Notes: generated by a model not told the origin, from the letters alone. A stretch of DNA of 64,000 nucleotides from an uncultured bacterium (GCA_947364395.1 CANASS010000001.1:1-64000); one strand, 5' to 3'. Numbered from the stretch's first letter, positions 14,524 through 23,605 are shown. Program-made: numbers and translations.

Positions 14524-15801
14524 ATGCAGCAGCATTGGAAGCGGCTGGCCGACGGCGTGGAACTGGCCGTCACCCAGACCGATAAATTCAAGACCGGCTT
14601 GTTGGCGGCGACCCTCACCATCCCGCTCAGCGCCGATACCGCCACCGCCGGGGCGCTCATTCCGGAGGTGCTCTACCGGGGGAGCCGCCCCCACCCGGAC
14701 ATGGAGAAGCTGTCCGCCGCCACAGACGGGCTGTACGGCGCGTCCCTGAGCACAGGGGTGCGCCAGCGGGGGGAGAGCCAGTGTGTCAGCGCCCTGTGCG
14801 GATTCATTGACGACCGCTACGCTTTGGACGGGTCTGCGGTACTGGAGCCCGCCGCCGCCCTGATGGGCGAAGTGCTGCTGGACCCCGTCCTGCAGGACGG
14901 GGTTTTCCGGCGGGACTATGTAGAGTCGGAAGGGAACAACCTGGCCGACCGCATTGGGGCGCGGATGAACGATAAGCGCAGCTGGGCCCTGTTCCGACTG
15001 ATCCAGGAGATGTGCGCCGGGGAGCGCTACGCGGTGGATAAACTGGGGGATGGGGCTCAGGCCAAGGCCATGACGGCGGAAGCGCTGTGGACAGCCTATC
15101 AGGCCCTGCTTCCGGCGGCAAAGGTGACCTTCTATTACGGAGGATCGGCCGGGCCGGAGCGGGTGGAGGAGGCGGTCCGCCGCTCTTTCGCGCCTCTGCT
15201 CACCGGGCGGACCGCGCCGGTGGACTGCCAGGTGGAACCGGAGCCCAGAGGACCTGTCCGCACCGTGGTGGATTCCCTGGACGTGACCCAGGGCAAGCTG
15301 GCTATGGGCTTTCGCACCGGCGGGATTACCATGGGCAGCGGCGGCTATCCGGCCCTGCTGGTGTGCAACGCCCTGTACGGCGGCAGCGCCAATTCCAAGC
15401 TATTCCTCAACGTGCGTGAAAAAATGAGCCTGTGCTACTATGCCTCATCCATGCTGGACAAGATCAAAGGGCTGATGGTGGTGTCCTCCGGGGTGGAGTT
15501 CGCCCAGTTCGACCGGGCCCAGGAGGCAATTCTAACCCAACTGGAGGCGGTAAAGCGGGGAGACTTTACTGAGGATGAACTGGCCGCCGCTGTCCGCACC
15601 GTGTCCAGTGGACTTCGGAGCCGGCTGGACAGCCAGTCCCAGCTGGAGGACGACCAGCTCACCCGGCTGCTGTTTCACACCTCTCTGGAGGGGGAGGAGC
15701 TTATCCGGGCGGTGGAGTCGGTGACGGCGGACCAGGTGATGGAGACGGCCAATAAACTGAAGCTGGATACCATCTACCGGCTGACCGGGAAGGAGGGCTG
15801 A
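14524..15801 (+). CDS. yfmF: M16-family protein YfmF (EF-P modification-associated)
   Basis: This 425-residue protein is an M16/insulinase-fold member without the zinc motif: no HxxEH is seen where its partner has one. It is therefore probably the non-catalytic half of a heterodimer with the next gene. In Bacillus the ymfF/ymfH pair is needed for the aminopentanol-type modification of elongation factor P. I start at the ATG at 14524 after GAGGAGG; the earlier ATG at 14509 includes the site. It lies 3 bases before yfmH. Confidence 0.88.
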   Translation: MQQHWKRLADGVELAVTQTDKFKTGLLAATLTIPLSADTATAGALIPEVLYRGSRPHPDMEKLSAATDGLYGASLSTGVRQRGESQCVSALCGFIDDRYALDGSAVLEPAAALMGEVLLDPVLQDGVFRRDYVESEGNNLADRIGARMNDKRSWALFRLIQEMCAGERYAVDKLGDGAQAKAMTAEALWTAYQALLPAAKVTFYYGGSAGPERVEEAVRRSFAPLLTGRTAPVDCQVEPEPRGPVRTVVDSLDVTQGKLAMGFRTGGITMGSGGYPALLVCNALYGGSANSKLFLNVREKMSLCYYASSMLDKIKGLMVVSSGVEFAQFDRAQEAILTQLEAVKRGDFTEDELAAAVRTVSSGLRSRLDSQSQLEDDQLTRLLFHTSLEGEELIRAVESVTADQVMETANKLKLDTIYRLTGKEG

Positions 15802-15804
15802 CCC

Positions 15805-17076
15805 GTGGACAAATTGGAATACACCGCTTTAGGACAGACCCTTTACCACTGCGTTCTGCCCAACGGCCTGAACATCTATGTGGATGAGCGGCCGGAATAT
15901 GGAAAGCAGTTCGCCTTTTTCGCCACCCGCTATGGCGGGATGGACCTGCGCTTCCGGGGCGAGGACGGGGAGTGGATGGACACACCGGCGGGGGTGGCCC
16001 ACTTCCTGGAGCACAAGACCTTTGACACCGAGGACGGCAACGCCCTCCAGCGCATGGCGGCCAACGGGGTAAATCCCAACGCGTTCACCTCCGCGTCGGT
16101 GACGGGCTACTACTTCGACGGCGTGCAGGGCTTTGAGGAAAATCTGCGCACCCTGCTGTCCTTTGTGTCGGTGCCTTGGTTTACCCCTGAAAGCGTGGAC
16201 AAGGAGCAGGGCATTATCGGTCAGGAGATCCGCATGTGTGAAGACGATCCCAACGACGAGGCCTACTACAGCCTGCTGGAGGCCATGTATGTCCACCATC
16301 CCGTGCGCAACCGGGTGGCCGGGACGGTGGAGTCCATCTCCCACATCACGGCGGACACCCTCTATCAATGCCACCGGGCGTTTTACCGGCCTGGGAACAT
16401 GGTGCTGTGCGCGGCGGGGAACATCGACCCTCAGCGGGTGGCGGACATCGCGCGGGAGGTGCTGACGGAGGCCCCCTCCTCAGCCACTCCCACCGACCAC
16501 GGCCAGCCGGAGCGGCCCCAGGTCCGGGAGCGGCTCACCCGCCGGACCATGCCGGTGTCCATCCCTCTGTTTACCCTGGGCTTCAAGGGGACCCCCGCGG
16601 CCAGGGACGGGAGCCTGCGCCAACGGCTGCTGGCCGAGTTGGTGTGCGACGTGCTGTTCAGCCCCTCCGCGCCGCTGTACAACCGGCTGTATGAACTGGG
16701 ACTTCTCAACAGCTCCTTTGGTGGTTTCTACTCCTCCGGCCCGGAGTGTGCCTTTATCGTGGCGGAAGGGGAGAGCCGTGACCCGGAGCGGGTGCGGGAC
16801 GAGGTGCTGAAGGAGGCCGCCCGCCTTGGGCGCGAGGGCATTGACCCGGAGCTGTGGGAGCGGCTGAAAAAGGCGGCTTACGGCTCCATGGTCCGCCACC
16901 TCAACTCCCTGGACGACACCTGCTATGAGCTGGCCGAGGCCCATTTCAACGGGGAGGACTATCTCAGCTTCCCACAGGTGTTCCAGAGCATTGAGCGGGC
17001 CGACGGGGAGGCACTGCTGCGGGAGTGGTGCGTGGAGGAGCGTACGGCGCTGTCCATCATTGACCCGGAAGAATAG
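15805..17076 (+). CDS. yfmH: M16-family metallopeptidase YfmH (EF-P modification-associated)
   Basis: This is a 423-residue zinc peptidase homologue. The inverted zinc motif HFLEHKTF (HxxEH) lies near residue 65, followed by a downstream glutamate region (NDEAYYSLLEAMY) around 150. It is the predicted catalytic partner of YfmF. The start is GTG at 15805 with AAGGAGGG upstream. It is followed by lgt after 24 bases. The EF-P link is taken from the family, not from this sequence. Confidence 0.9.
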   Translation: MDKLEYTALGQTLYHCVLPNGLNIYVDERPEYGKQFAFFATRYGGMDLRFRGEDGEWMDTPAGVAHFLEHKTFDTEDGNALQRMAANGVNPNAFTSASVTGYYFDGVQGFEENLRTLLSFVSVPWFTPESVDKEQGIIGQEIRMCEDDPNDEAYYSLLEAMYVHHPVRNRVAGTVESISHITADTLYQCHRAFYRPGNMVLCAAGNIDPQRVADIAREVLTEAPSSATPTDHGQPERPQVRERLTRRTMPVSIPLFTLGFKGTPAARDGSLRQRLLAELVCDVLFSPSAPLYNRLYELGLLNSSFGGFYSSGPECAFIVAEGESRDPERVRDEVLKEAARLGREGIDPELWERLKKAAYGSMVRHLNSLDDTCYELAEAHFNGEDYLSFPQVFQSIERADGEALLREWCVEERTALSIIDPEE

Positions 17077-17100
17077 ACGGAACGATAGAGAGGAATGACC

Positions 17101-18174
17101 ATGACAAATACCGTTTTTTTCCCTGGGCTGGGACTGGAATTTGAGCTGAACCGGGTAGCGTTCTCGGTATTCGGCCACAACATCTACTGGTACGGCATCA
17201 TCATTGCCGGCGGGTTCCTGCTGGCGGTGGCCTTTGGTCTGTGGAAGTGCTCCGAATTTGGAATGGACCCGGACACCATCACAGACGCCATTTTTGTGGT
17301 GGTGCCCTCGGCCATCATCGGCGCCCGGCTCTATTACGTGATCTTCAACCCCGCCGTATGCTACACGGCGGACGGCTCCTTCAGTTTCCTGCGGGCCATC
17401 GCCTTTTGGGACGGGGGGCTGGCCATCTACGGCGGCGTCATCGCCACGGTGGTGTCCGCCCTCATCTTTTGCCATGTCCGCAAGGTGGACTTCTGGAGCG
17501 GCATGGATATCACGGTTTATGGTCTGCTCATCGGTCAGATGATTGGCCGGTGGGGGAACTTCGTCAACGTGGAGGCCTACGGCAGCGTCACCGGCCTGCC
17601 CTGGCGGATGTGCTCGGAGTCCATCGCCAACGACCTATGGCGGGGCGGGCTGCTGGAGTCAAACCTGGCCTATGAAAGTATCCTGGACGGCGCCCTGGGC
17701 GTCCACCCCACCTTTTTATATGAGTCCCTGTGGAATCTGCTGGGCTTCATCATACTGCTGGCGCTGATGAAAAAGGGCCGCAAATTTAACGGCCAGATGT
17801 TCCTCAGCTACGTGATCTGGTACGGCTTGGGCCGGGCGGCCATTGAGGGCCTGCGCACCGACAGCCTGTATTTCTTCGGCACGGCTATCCGCTCCTCCCA
17901 GATACTGGGGCTGGTGTCGGCGGCGGCGGCCATCGGGATCTATGTGTTTCGCAGAAGGACCGCAGGACCCGCCACGCCGCCTGCGGGTACCGCCTCAGCT
18001 GTGGAGAAGGTTGTAACAGAGGAAACTGAGGAGGCCGCGACGGCAGCGGTTGAGGCCGAACCGGCAGAGCCAGTTTTTGTGGAAGAACCGCCCGAGGAGG
18101 TCCAGACGAAAGAAAAACTCAAGATTGAGGAAAACTGCAAGGAGGAGAGCGGTAATGGCGGCAAAGCTGATTGA
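17101..18174 (+). CDS. lgt: prolipoprotein diacylglyceryl transferase Lgt
   Basis: This 357-residue membrane enzyme moves diacylglycerol from phosphatidylglycerol to the cysteine of lipoprotein signal peptides. The signature IGRWGNFVNVEAYG is near residue 150, and several hydrophobic helices are present, including YWYGIIIAGGFLLAVAFGL. It is about 70-80 residues longer than usual because of an acidic, Ala/Glu/Val-rich cytoplasmic tail (about 285-357) without predicted fold. I choose the ATG at 17101; the ATG at 17095 is too close to AGAGAGG. Its last 20 bases overlap folD, and the tail contains the folD ribosome binding site. Confidence 0.95.
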   Translation: MTNTVFFPGLGLEFELNRVAFSVFGHNIYWYGIIIAGGFLLAVAFGLWKCSEFGMDPDTITDAIFVVVPSAIIGARLYYVIFNPAVCYTADGSFSFLRAIAFWDGGLAIYGGVIATVVSALIFCHVRKVDFWSGMDITVYGLLIGQMIGRWGNFVNVEAYGSVTGLPWRMCSESIANDLWRGGLLESNLAYESILDGALGVHPTFLYESLWNLLGFIILLALMKKGRKFNGQMFLSYVIWYGLGRAAIEGLRTDSLYFFGTAIRSSQILGLVSAAAAIGIYVFRRRTAGPATPPAGTASAVEKVVTEETEEAATAAVEAEPAEPVFVEEPPEEVQTKEKLKIEENCKEESGNGGKAD

Positions 18175-19003
18175 CGGTAAAGCCCTGGCGGCAAAAGTGA
18201 AGGGACAGGTCCGGGCGGAGGCGGAAGCCCTGCCCCGGAAGCCCGGTCTGGCAGTGATCCTGGTGGGCGACGACCCCGCCTCCCGAGTGTATGTGACCAG
18301 CAAACGCAAGGACTGTGAAGAATGTAGCCTTTACAGCGAGGAATACGCCCTCCCGACCTCCACGACCCAAAAGGAACTGCTGGATTTGGTGCGTGAACTG
18401 AACGGCAGGGAAGATATTGACGGCATCTTAGTTCAGCTCCCCCTGCCAAAGGGGCTGGATGAGCGGGAGGTACTGTTAGCCATTGATCCGGCCAAGGATG
18501 TGGACTGCTTTCACCCCTATAATGTGGGACAGCTTACCATTGGCGCCCCGGTGTTCCAGCCATGCACCCCTGGCGGCGTGATGGAGATGCTCCGGGAGTA
18601 CGGCATCGACCCCGCCGGGAAGCGGTGCGTAGTGCTGGGGCGGTCCAATATTGTGGGCAAGCCCATGGCCCTGCTGCTGCTCCATGCCAACGGTACGGTG
18701 GTGATGTGCCACTCCAAAACGCCGGACATGAGGGAGCTGGCCGCCTCCGCCGACATCCTGGTGTCTGCTGTGGGAAAAACGGGGCTGGTCACCGCCGACA
18801 TGGTGAAGGAGGGGGCTGTGGTCATCGACGTGGCCATGAACCGCAATGACGCGGACAAGCTGTGCGGTGATGTGTGCTTTGAGGAAGTGGCTGTAAAGGC
18901 TTCCTACATCACACCTGTTCCCGGCGGCGTGGGTCCTATGACCCGCGCCATGCTGATGAAAAACACGCTTACGGCGGCGAAACTGCACCTACTTTTTCTT
19001 TGA
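18155..19003 (+). CDS. folD: bifunctional methylene-THF dehydrogenase/cyclohydrolase FolD
   Basis: This 282-residue enzyme interconverts 5,10-methylene-, methenyl- and 10-formyl-tetrahydrofolate. Seen are the catalytic YVTSKRKDCEE lysine, the ILVQLPLPKGLD signature, the NADP-binding GRSNIVGKPMALLLL and the PVPGGVGPMTRAMLMKNT end. The ATG at 18155 follows GGAGGAG and overlaps lgt. The final HLLFL and stop codon lie inside the left terminal repeat of a MITE-like element, so the native C-terminus has probably been replaced by a few residues. With glyA in the same window it serves one-carbon metabolism. Confidence 0.96.
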   Translation: MAAKLIDGKALAAKVKGQVRAEAEALPRKPGLAVILVGDDPASRVYVTSKRKDCEECSLYSEEYALPTSTTQKELLDLVRELNGREDIDGILVQLPLPKGLDEREVLLAIDPAKDVDCFHPYNVGQLTIGAPVFQPCTPGGVMEMLREYGIDPAGKRCVVLGRSNIVGKPMALLLLHANGTVVMCHSKTPDMRELAASADILVSAVGKTGLVTADMVKEGAVVIDVAMNRNDADKLCGDVCFEEVAVKASYITPVPGGVGPMTRAMLMKNTLTAAKLHLLFL

Positions 19004-19249
19004 AAAGAAAAAGTAGGCAAAAAGAAACTTTTAGATCGCTGCGGTTCATGTTTCAAAACTGAAAAGAGTACGCCCGGTAACGAAATGATTTGCGGCGTCG
19101 GGCGGCAGAAAGAAATCATATCATTTATTTAAGGGCCGGGCAGAACTGAATCGTTTTGCCCGGCCCCTAAAATAAGCATAATTGAATAGAGAAGAAGTTT
19201 AAAAGTTTCTTTTTTTGCTTCCTTTTTTCTTTTCAAAGAAAAAGGGAAG
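18988..19249. mobile_element. MITE-like element with imperfect terminal inverted repeats
   Basis: The left end (18988-19032) and right end (19201-19249) are about 45-49 bases long and near-complementary: both consist of a CTTTTTCTTTGAAAAG-type palindrome followed by GCAAAAAGAAACTTTT (left) or its inverse. Between them lies a strong internal hairpin (GGGCCGGGCA near 19133 with TGCCCGGCCC near 19160-19169). There is no gene inside. At about 262 bp with these features it resembles a non-autonomous miniature element. No target duplication could be established by eye. The left arm can also act as a bidirectional terminator-like hairpin for folD. Confidence 0.6.
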
Positions 19250-19338
19250 TCGCCTAAGGTAAAAAATTTCCCGCATCGTCAACAATTTCCCCTCTTCGAT
19301 TGTGTAGTAGGCAGGGAGACGAAAGGGAGGTGGTTCCA

Positions 19339-19836
19339 ATGGGTCGGCCGCCGTGGTCAAAAGAGGAGCTGGCCAGCCTCTATCAGCGGCATTTCGGCAT
19401 GGTCTATCAAATCTGCCTGGTGCTGATGAAAAACGTACCCGACGCTGAGGACGCCGCCCAGACCGTCTTTCGCAGGGTGCTGGAGCGTGCTGAGTCCTTC
19501 CGTGATCCGGAGCACGAGAAGGCGTGGCTCATCGTCACCGCCCGAAACGAGTGCAAAAACCAGCTCAGGCACTGGTGGCGCACCCGGCGGGCAGGGGAGG
19601 AGGCCTTGGAGGGGCTGGCCTGGGCGCAGCCCCGGGACCAGGAGGTATGGGACCAGGTGGCGGCGCTGCCCAAGCCCCACCGGCTGGTGCTTTATCTCCA
19701 CTACTACCAGGGCTATACCACTGGGGAGATTGCGGACATGCTGGGGGAGAACCCCTCCACCGTGCGATCCCGGCTGGTCCAGGCCCGGAAAAAGCTGAAA
19801 CTCAGGCTGGAGGAGGATGGATATGGACAGACATGA
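19339..19836 (+). CDS. ECF-type sigma-70 factor
   Basis: This 165-residue sigma factor has region 2 (LYQRHFGMVYQICLVLMKNVPDAEDAAQTVF, in the first 45 residues) and region 4 (VLYLHYYQGYTTGEIADMLGENPSTVRSRLVQARKKLK, near the end), with the short linker of the ECF group. The ATG at 19339 follows AAGGGAGGTGG; an in-frame start at 19300 lacks a site. Its 3' end overlaps a membrane protein with an anti-sigma-like layout, so the two form a signal-responsive pair. The signal cannot be read from sequence. Confidence 0.92.
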   Translation: MGRPPWSKEELASLYQRHFGMVYQICLVLMKNVPDAEDAAQTVFRRVLERAESFRDPEHEKAWLIVTARNECKNQLRHWWRTRRAGEEALEGLAWAQPRDQEVWDQVAALPKPHRLVLYLHYYQGYTTGEIADMLGENPSTVRSRLVQARKKLKLRLEEDGYGQT

Positions 19837-20950
19837 GCTGAATCAGATGTTTGACGGGCTGGCTCCCCACCCGTGCCTGAAACGGGAGCTGCTGGAAAAA
19901 CTCCTCCAGGATGACACGAGGAGGGTAAAACCGATGAAAAGCTGGAAACAAGTTGTTTTAGCGGCTGTGGCCGCCGCTCTGCTGGTAACAACAGCCGCCG
20001 CCGCTGTTGTACCGGGGCTGAACAGGCGGCTGCTGGAATATTTCGGTGTTGCGCCAGAGGATACCAAAACCGTGGAGTTGCTGGCCCCAGGGGCGGTAAC
20101 GGTGGACATCACCAAGGAGAGCAATGGGGCCACGCTCCATGTGACCCAGGTGTATTGGGACCGTACCTGTATCAGGGTGCTGGCCGACTTCACCTCCCCG
20201 GAGGGGACGGTGCTGGACATGGGAGACTTTGACGACCCCAAATGCTGGACTCCCAAAGGATTCATAAGCAAGGAGTGGACTTGGCCCTATTTTCTCAATG
20301 CAGAGGGGAAACAGCTGGAGGACAAAGCCTGCGGCAGCTGCAGGTGGAAAGTGCTGAAGGATGATGACCGCCAGGATAACCGCTGTTCGATGGTTTTTGA
20401 GTATAACACCCATTTTTATGAGGGGACTTTGCTGGAGGATGCTGTATCATTGTGGGTTCCGGCCACTGACCTGTACTATTTTGCGGGCGGGGAGGAGGAA
20501 AACGAGACTGTCCTCACCGGCGACTGGTCCTTTGAGGTTGCCTTGCCCCAGCATGATATTGGGTACTTCTGGCAGGCAGATCGAGTCGTTGGAACCCTGG
20601 ACGGGGCCGGCGTCATGTTGGAGAAGGTATACTTGTCCCCCATGACCCTGGAACTGACCCTGGTGCGGGAAGGTACGGTGGAGGAATATTGGGCTGATGA
20701 GAACGAAGATGTGCGGAACAACTGGTGGAATATACTGAATCAGGAAGACAGTATTATTCTGACTGCCAGAGATGGGACGGAAGTCACCCTGACCCAAGGA
20801 AGTGGCAGTGGTGCTTTGAGTCAGATAAGGCGGTTTTATTTGGAGGAGGTCACTGACCCCGCCAAATTCCAAGGAGGCACATTGACGCTGAACTGGGATG
20901 GTGGAAAAGCAGTCATCCCTCTAGATAAGCTGAGCCCGGTGGATCAGTAA
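19823..20950 (+). CDS. DUF4179-like membrane anti-sigma partner
   Basis: This protein of about 375 residues has a cytoplasmic N-terminus of about 40 residues, one membrane helix (VVLAAVAAALLVTTAAAAVV, residues about 43-63) and a large extracellular part made of beta-rich repeats. That layout, together with the overlap with an ECF sigma gene, matches DUF4179-type anti-sigma proteins of Clostridia. I favour the ATG at 19823; the ATG at 19817 is too close to GGAGGAGG. The ligand is unknown. A strong terminator follows. Confidence 0.8.
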   Translation: MDRHELNQMFDGLAPHPCLKRELLEKLLQDDTRRVKPMKSWKQVVLAAVAAALLVTTAAAAVVPGLNRRLLEYFGVAPEDTKTVELLAPGAVTVDITKESNGATLHVTQVYWDRTCIRVLADFTSPEGTVLDMGDFDDPKCWTPKGFISKEWTWPYFLNAEGKQLEDKACGSCRWKVLKDDDRQDNRCSMVFEYNTHFYEGTLLEDAVSLWVPATDLYYFAGGEEENETVLTGDWSFEVALPQHDIGYFWQADRVVGTLDGAGVMLEKVYLSPMTLELTLVREGTVEEYWADENEDVRNNWWNILNQEDSIILTARDGTEVTLTQGSGSGALSQIRRFYLEEVTDPAKFQGGTLTLNWDGGKAVIPLDKLSPVDQ

Positions 20951-20961
20951 AATCCGAAGAA

Positions 20962-20998
20962 GCCCGCCCCGGTTAGATGGACCGGGGCGGGCTTTTTT
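20962..20998 (+). terminator. intrinsic terminator
   Basis: A perfect 12-bp GC-rich stem (GCCCGCCCCGGT with ACCGGGGCGGGC) is followed by TTTTTT. It ends the sigma/anti-sigma unit; the convergent nth gene stops in its tail. Confidence 0.93.
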
Positions 20999-21641
20999 AT
21001 GTCTTGAATTCCGTTTTAGCGTACTTGCACCAAGGGGCCAGGGTACAGTTCCCGCACATGGCCTTCCGGGCGGTGCACACCGCCCGCCCGTGGAGCACCA
21101 TCCGATGGCAGAAGTTGTTGGACTCTTCCGGCGGCAGAACCTTGCGCAGCTGCTGCTCCACCTTGGCGGGGTCTTTGGTGCCGTCGGTGAGCCCCAGCCG
21201 CCCGGTGATGCGGATACAGTGGGTGTCCGCCACCACCACCCCAGGGGTGTTGTGTATGTCGCCCAAAATCAGGTTGGCGGTCTTGCGGCCTATGCCGGGC
21301 AGGCGCAGCAGGTCCTCCATGGTGTCCGGCACCTTGCCGCCGTACTCGCGCAGCAGCATCTGGGCGCACAGCACCATATCCTTGCTTTTGGCCCGGAAAA
21401 AGCCGCAGGAGTGGATGTACTGGCCCACTTCGTCGATGTCGGCCTCCGCGAAGCTCTCCAGGGTGGGAAATCGCTCATACAGGGCGGGGGTGACCTTGTT
21501 CACCCGTTCGTCGGTGCACTGGGCGGAAAGCCGCACGGCGAATAACAACTCATAGTCTTTCTCGTATTGCAGGGAGCACAGAGAGTCGGGGTACAGCTCC
21601 TTCAGCGCGTCCACAATGGCGCGCACGTCTTTTTTGGTCAT
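20997..21641 (-). CDS. nth: endonuclease III (DNA glycosylase/AP lyase)
   Basis: This 214-residue base-excision repair enzyme removes oxidised pyrimidines. The helix-hairpin-helix LPGIGRKTANLIL contains the catalytic lysine, the catalytic aspartate is in VVVADTHCIRI, and a [4Fe-4S] cluster motif closes the protein (C-x6-C-x2-C-x5-C from CTARKAMCGNC). I start at the ATG at 21641 after GAGGTGAG. It stands alone, divergent from glyA. Confidence 0.96.
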   Translation of the reverse strand: MTKKDVRAIVDALKELYPDSLCSLQYEKDYELLFAVRLSAQCTDERVNKVTPALYERFPTLESFAEADIDEVGQYIHSCGFFRAKSKDMVLCAQMLLREYGGKVPDTMEDLLRLPGIGRKTANLILGDIHNTPGVVVADTHCIRITGRLGLTDGTKDPAKVEQQLRKVLPPEESNNFCHRMVLHGRAVCTARKAMCGNCTLAPWCKYAKTEFKT

Positions 21642-21712
21642 GTAACTCACCTCATAAACAGGATAACACAAAAAAGGTCAAAAAGCGAGACTGTTTTTTA
21701 GATTGGTGACAG

Positions 21713-21741
21713 TTGTGCTTCCTGGAAAAACCATGTATAAT
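21713..21741 (+). promoter_or_regulatory. sigma-A promoter for glyA
   Basis: TTGTGC (21713-21718), 17-base spacer and TATAAT (21736-21741); the glyA start codon is 35 bases downstream. Confidence 0.78.
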
Positions 21742-21775
21742 ACAAAGGACTAAATTTGGAAAGGCGGAAACACGA

Positions 21776-23026
21776 ATGGTTTTGGAGTATATGGACTTTG
21801 TATCCCAGCACGATCCCGAGGTAGGCGCGGCCATCCGGGCGGAGTATCAGCGCCAGTGCGACAACATTGAGCTCATCGCGTCGGAGAACATCGTTTCCGA
21901 GGCGGTGCTTGCCGCCATGGGCAGCGTGCTCACCAACAAGTACGCCGAGGGCTACCCCGGCAAGCGGTATTACGGCGGCTGCCAATGCGTGGACGTGGCG
22001 GAGAACTTGGCCATCGAGCGGGCCTGCAAGCTGTTCGGTGCGAAATTCGCCAACGTTCAGCCCCACTCCGGCGCTCAGGCCAACTACGCCGTCTATATGG
22101 CTCTGTGCCAACCCGGCGACACGGTGCTGGGCATGAACCTGGACCACGGCGGGCACCTCACCCACGGCAGTCCGGTGAATTTTTCCGGCAAATACTTCAA
22201 CATGGTGTCCTACGGAGTCAATGAGGAAACCGGCGTCATCGACTATGACGAGGTGGAGCGCGCCGCGAAGGAGTGCAAGCCCAAGATGATTATCGCGGGG
22301 GCGTCCGCCTATCCCCGGGTTATCGACTTCGCCCGGTTCCGCGCCATCGCCGACGAGGTGGGGGCCTATCTCTGGGTGGACATGGCCCACATTGCCGGCC
22401 TGGTGGCGGCGGGGCTCCATCCCTCTCCCGTTCCCCACGCCCACGTCACCTCCACCACCACCCATAAGACCCTCCGGGGCCCCCGGGGCGGACTGCTGCT
22501 CACCAACGACGAGGATCTGGCCAAAAAGCTGAACTCCGCTATCTTCCCCGGCTCCCAGGGCGGCCCGCTGATGCACGTCATTGCCTCCAAGGCGGTGGCG
22601 CTGGGCGAGGCTCTGACCCCTGCGTTCAAGGCGTACCAGCAGCAGATCGTGAAGAACTCCGCCGCTCTGGCCGAGGGCCTGATGAAGCGGGGGATGAAGC
22701 TGGTGTCCGGCGGTACGGACAATCACCTGTCCCTCATCGACCTGCGGGATATGGGCGACCTCACTGGGAAAGAGCTGGAGCGCCGCTTGGATGAGGTGCG
22801 CATCACCGCCAACAAGAACAAGGTTCCCGGCGATCCCCGCTCTCCCTTCCAGACCAGCGGCCTGCGGGTGGGAAGCCCCGCCGTCACCAGCCGGGGCTTC
22901 GTGGAGGCCGACATGGACAAAGTAGCCGAGTATATCGTGCTGGCCGCCACCGACTTTGAGGCAAAAGCGGACTATATCCGCGCCGGTGTGGAGTCGCTGA
23001 CCGCGAAGTATCCCATTTACCGCTGA
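21776..23026 (+). CDS. glyA: serine hydroxymethyltransferase
   Basis: This 416-residue PLP enzyme converts serine and tetrahydrofolate to glycine and methylene-[17 protein letters not shown] at the N-terminus, [13 protein letters not shown], and the PLP-lysine motif [13 protein letters not shown] are present. The length matches the family. The start at 21776 is preceded by GGAAAGGCGG; an earlier in-frame ATG overlaps the promoter. Its stop overlaps the start of a small HhH protein (TGATG). Confidence 0.97.
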   Translation: MVLEYMDFVSQHDPEVGAAIRAEYQRQCDNIELIASENIVSEAVLAAMGSVLTNKYAEGYPGKRYYGGCQCVDVAENLAIERACKLFGAKFANVQPHSGAQANYAVYMALCQPGDTVLGMNLDHGGHLTHGSPVNFSGKYFNMVSYGVNEETGVIDYDEVERAAKECKPKMIIAGASAYPRVIDFARFRAIADEVGAYLWVDMAHIAGLVAAGLHPSPVPHAHVTSTTTHKTLRGPRGGLLLTNDEDLAKKLNSAIFPGSQGGPLMHVIASKAVALGEALTPAFKAYQQQIVKNSAALAEGLMKRGMKLVSGGTDNHLSLIDLRDMGDLTGKELERRLDEVRITANKNKVPGDPRSPFQTSGLRVGSPAVTSRGFVEADMDKVAEYIVLAATDFEAKADYIRAGVESLTAKYPIYR

Positions 23027-23289
23027 TGGCGAAAGGGCCGGTGTCGGAGCTGACCGTTATTCCCGGCGTAGGGAGCAATATGGCCGCGCACTTGAACGCC
23101 CTGGGCATCGAGCGGGTGGACGACCTGAAGGGGAAGGACCCGGAGGCGCTCTACGCCCAGGAGTGCGTCATGCAGGGGCGTGCCGTGGACCGCTGTGTGC
23201 TCTACGTGTACCGGCTGGCGGTAGCCTATGCCGAGGGCCGTATCCAAAGCCCCGAGCAATTGAAGTGGTGGAACTGGAAAAACCAGTAA
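23026..23289 (+). CDS. Cdd1-type helix-hairpin-helix protein
   Basis: This 87-residue protein opens with a helix-hairpin-helix (LTVIPGVGSNMAAHLNALGI) and then KGKDPEALYAQECVMQGRAVDRCVLYVYRLAVAY, the pattern of the Cdd1 ('pathogenicity locus') family. Such HhH modules bind DNA non-specifically, but the role of this family is unknown. Its ATG overlaps the glyA stop, so it is co-translated with glyA. Confidence 0.85.
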   Translation: MAKGPVSELTVIPGVGSNMAAHLNALGIERVDDLKGKDPEALYAQECVMQGRAVDRCVLYVYRLAVAYAEGRIQSPEQLKWWNWKNQ

Positions 23290-23331
23290 AGGCAATTTCC
23301 TTTACAATGAAATGTCGAACAAAGAATGGTA

Positions 23332-23360
23332 TTGAATTTCTGTAATAAGCGTGGTATAAT
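23332..23360 (+). promoter_or_regulatory. sigma-A promoter for the SCIFF peptide
   Basis: TTGAAT (23332-23337), 17-base spacer and TATAAT (23355-23360), 33 bases before the start codon. Confidence 0.85.
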
Positions 23361-23393
23361 AAGCCAACCTTATTGAATTGGAGGGAGAAACCC

Positions 23394-23537
23394 ATGACTC
23401 ACATCCAGACTCTGAACGGCGCCACCCTGAAGCAGAGCGCGGCCCACGGCGGCTGCGGCGAGTGCCAGACCTCTTGCCAGTCCGCCTGCAAGACCTCCTG
23501 CACCGTGGCCAACCAGAAGTGCGAGAATAACAAGTAA
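23394..23537 (+). CDS. scfA: SCIFF ranthipeptide precursor
   Basis: This 47-residue precursor belongs to the 'six cysteines in forty-five residues' family of Clostridia. Cysteines are at 21, 24, 28, 32, 36 and 43, interspersed with Ser/Thr (CQTSC, CKTSC). The family is modified by its radical-SAM maturase with Cys-to-Thr thioether links; in the studied homologue from Clostridium thermocellum the link is Cys32-Thr37, and both residues are present here at those positions. GGAGGGAG precedes the ATG. The maturase is 69 bases downstream beyond a terminator. The biological role of SCIFF peptides is unsettled. Confidence 0.95.
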   Translation: MTHIQTLNGATLKQSAAHGGCGECQTSCQSACKTSCTVANQKCENNK

Positions 23538-23553
23538 TTTAACCAAGCGCCGG

Positions 23554-23583
23554 AAAGGGTGGGCTAGTCCCACCCTTTTTCTG
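23554..23583 (+). terminator. attenuating terminator between SCIFF peptide and maturase
   Basis: A perfect 10-bp stem (AAAGGGTGGG with CCCACCCTTT) and CTAGT loop end in a T-run. Because no other promoter is obvious, partial read-through would give much more peptide than maturase. Confidence 0.85.
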
Positions 23584-23605
23584 CGTGTGAAAGGAGAACG
23601 GCCAA

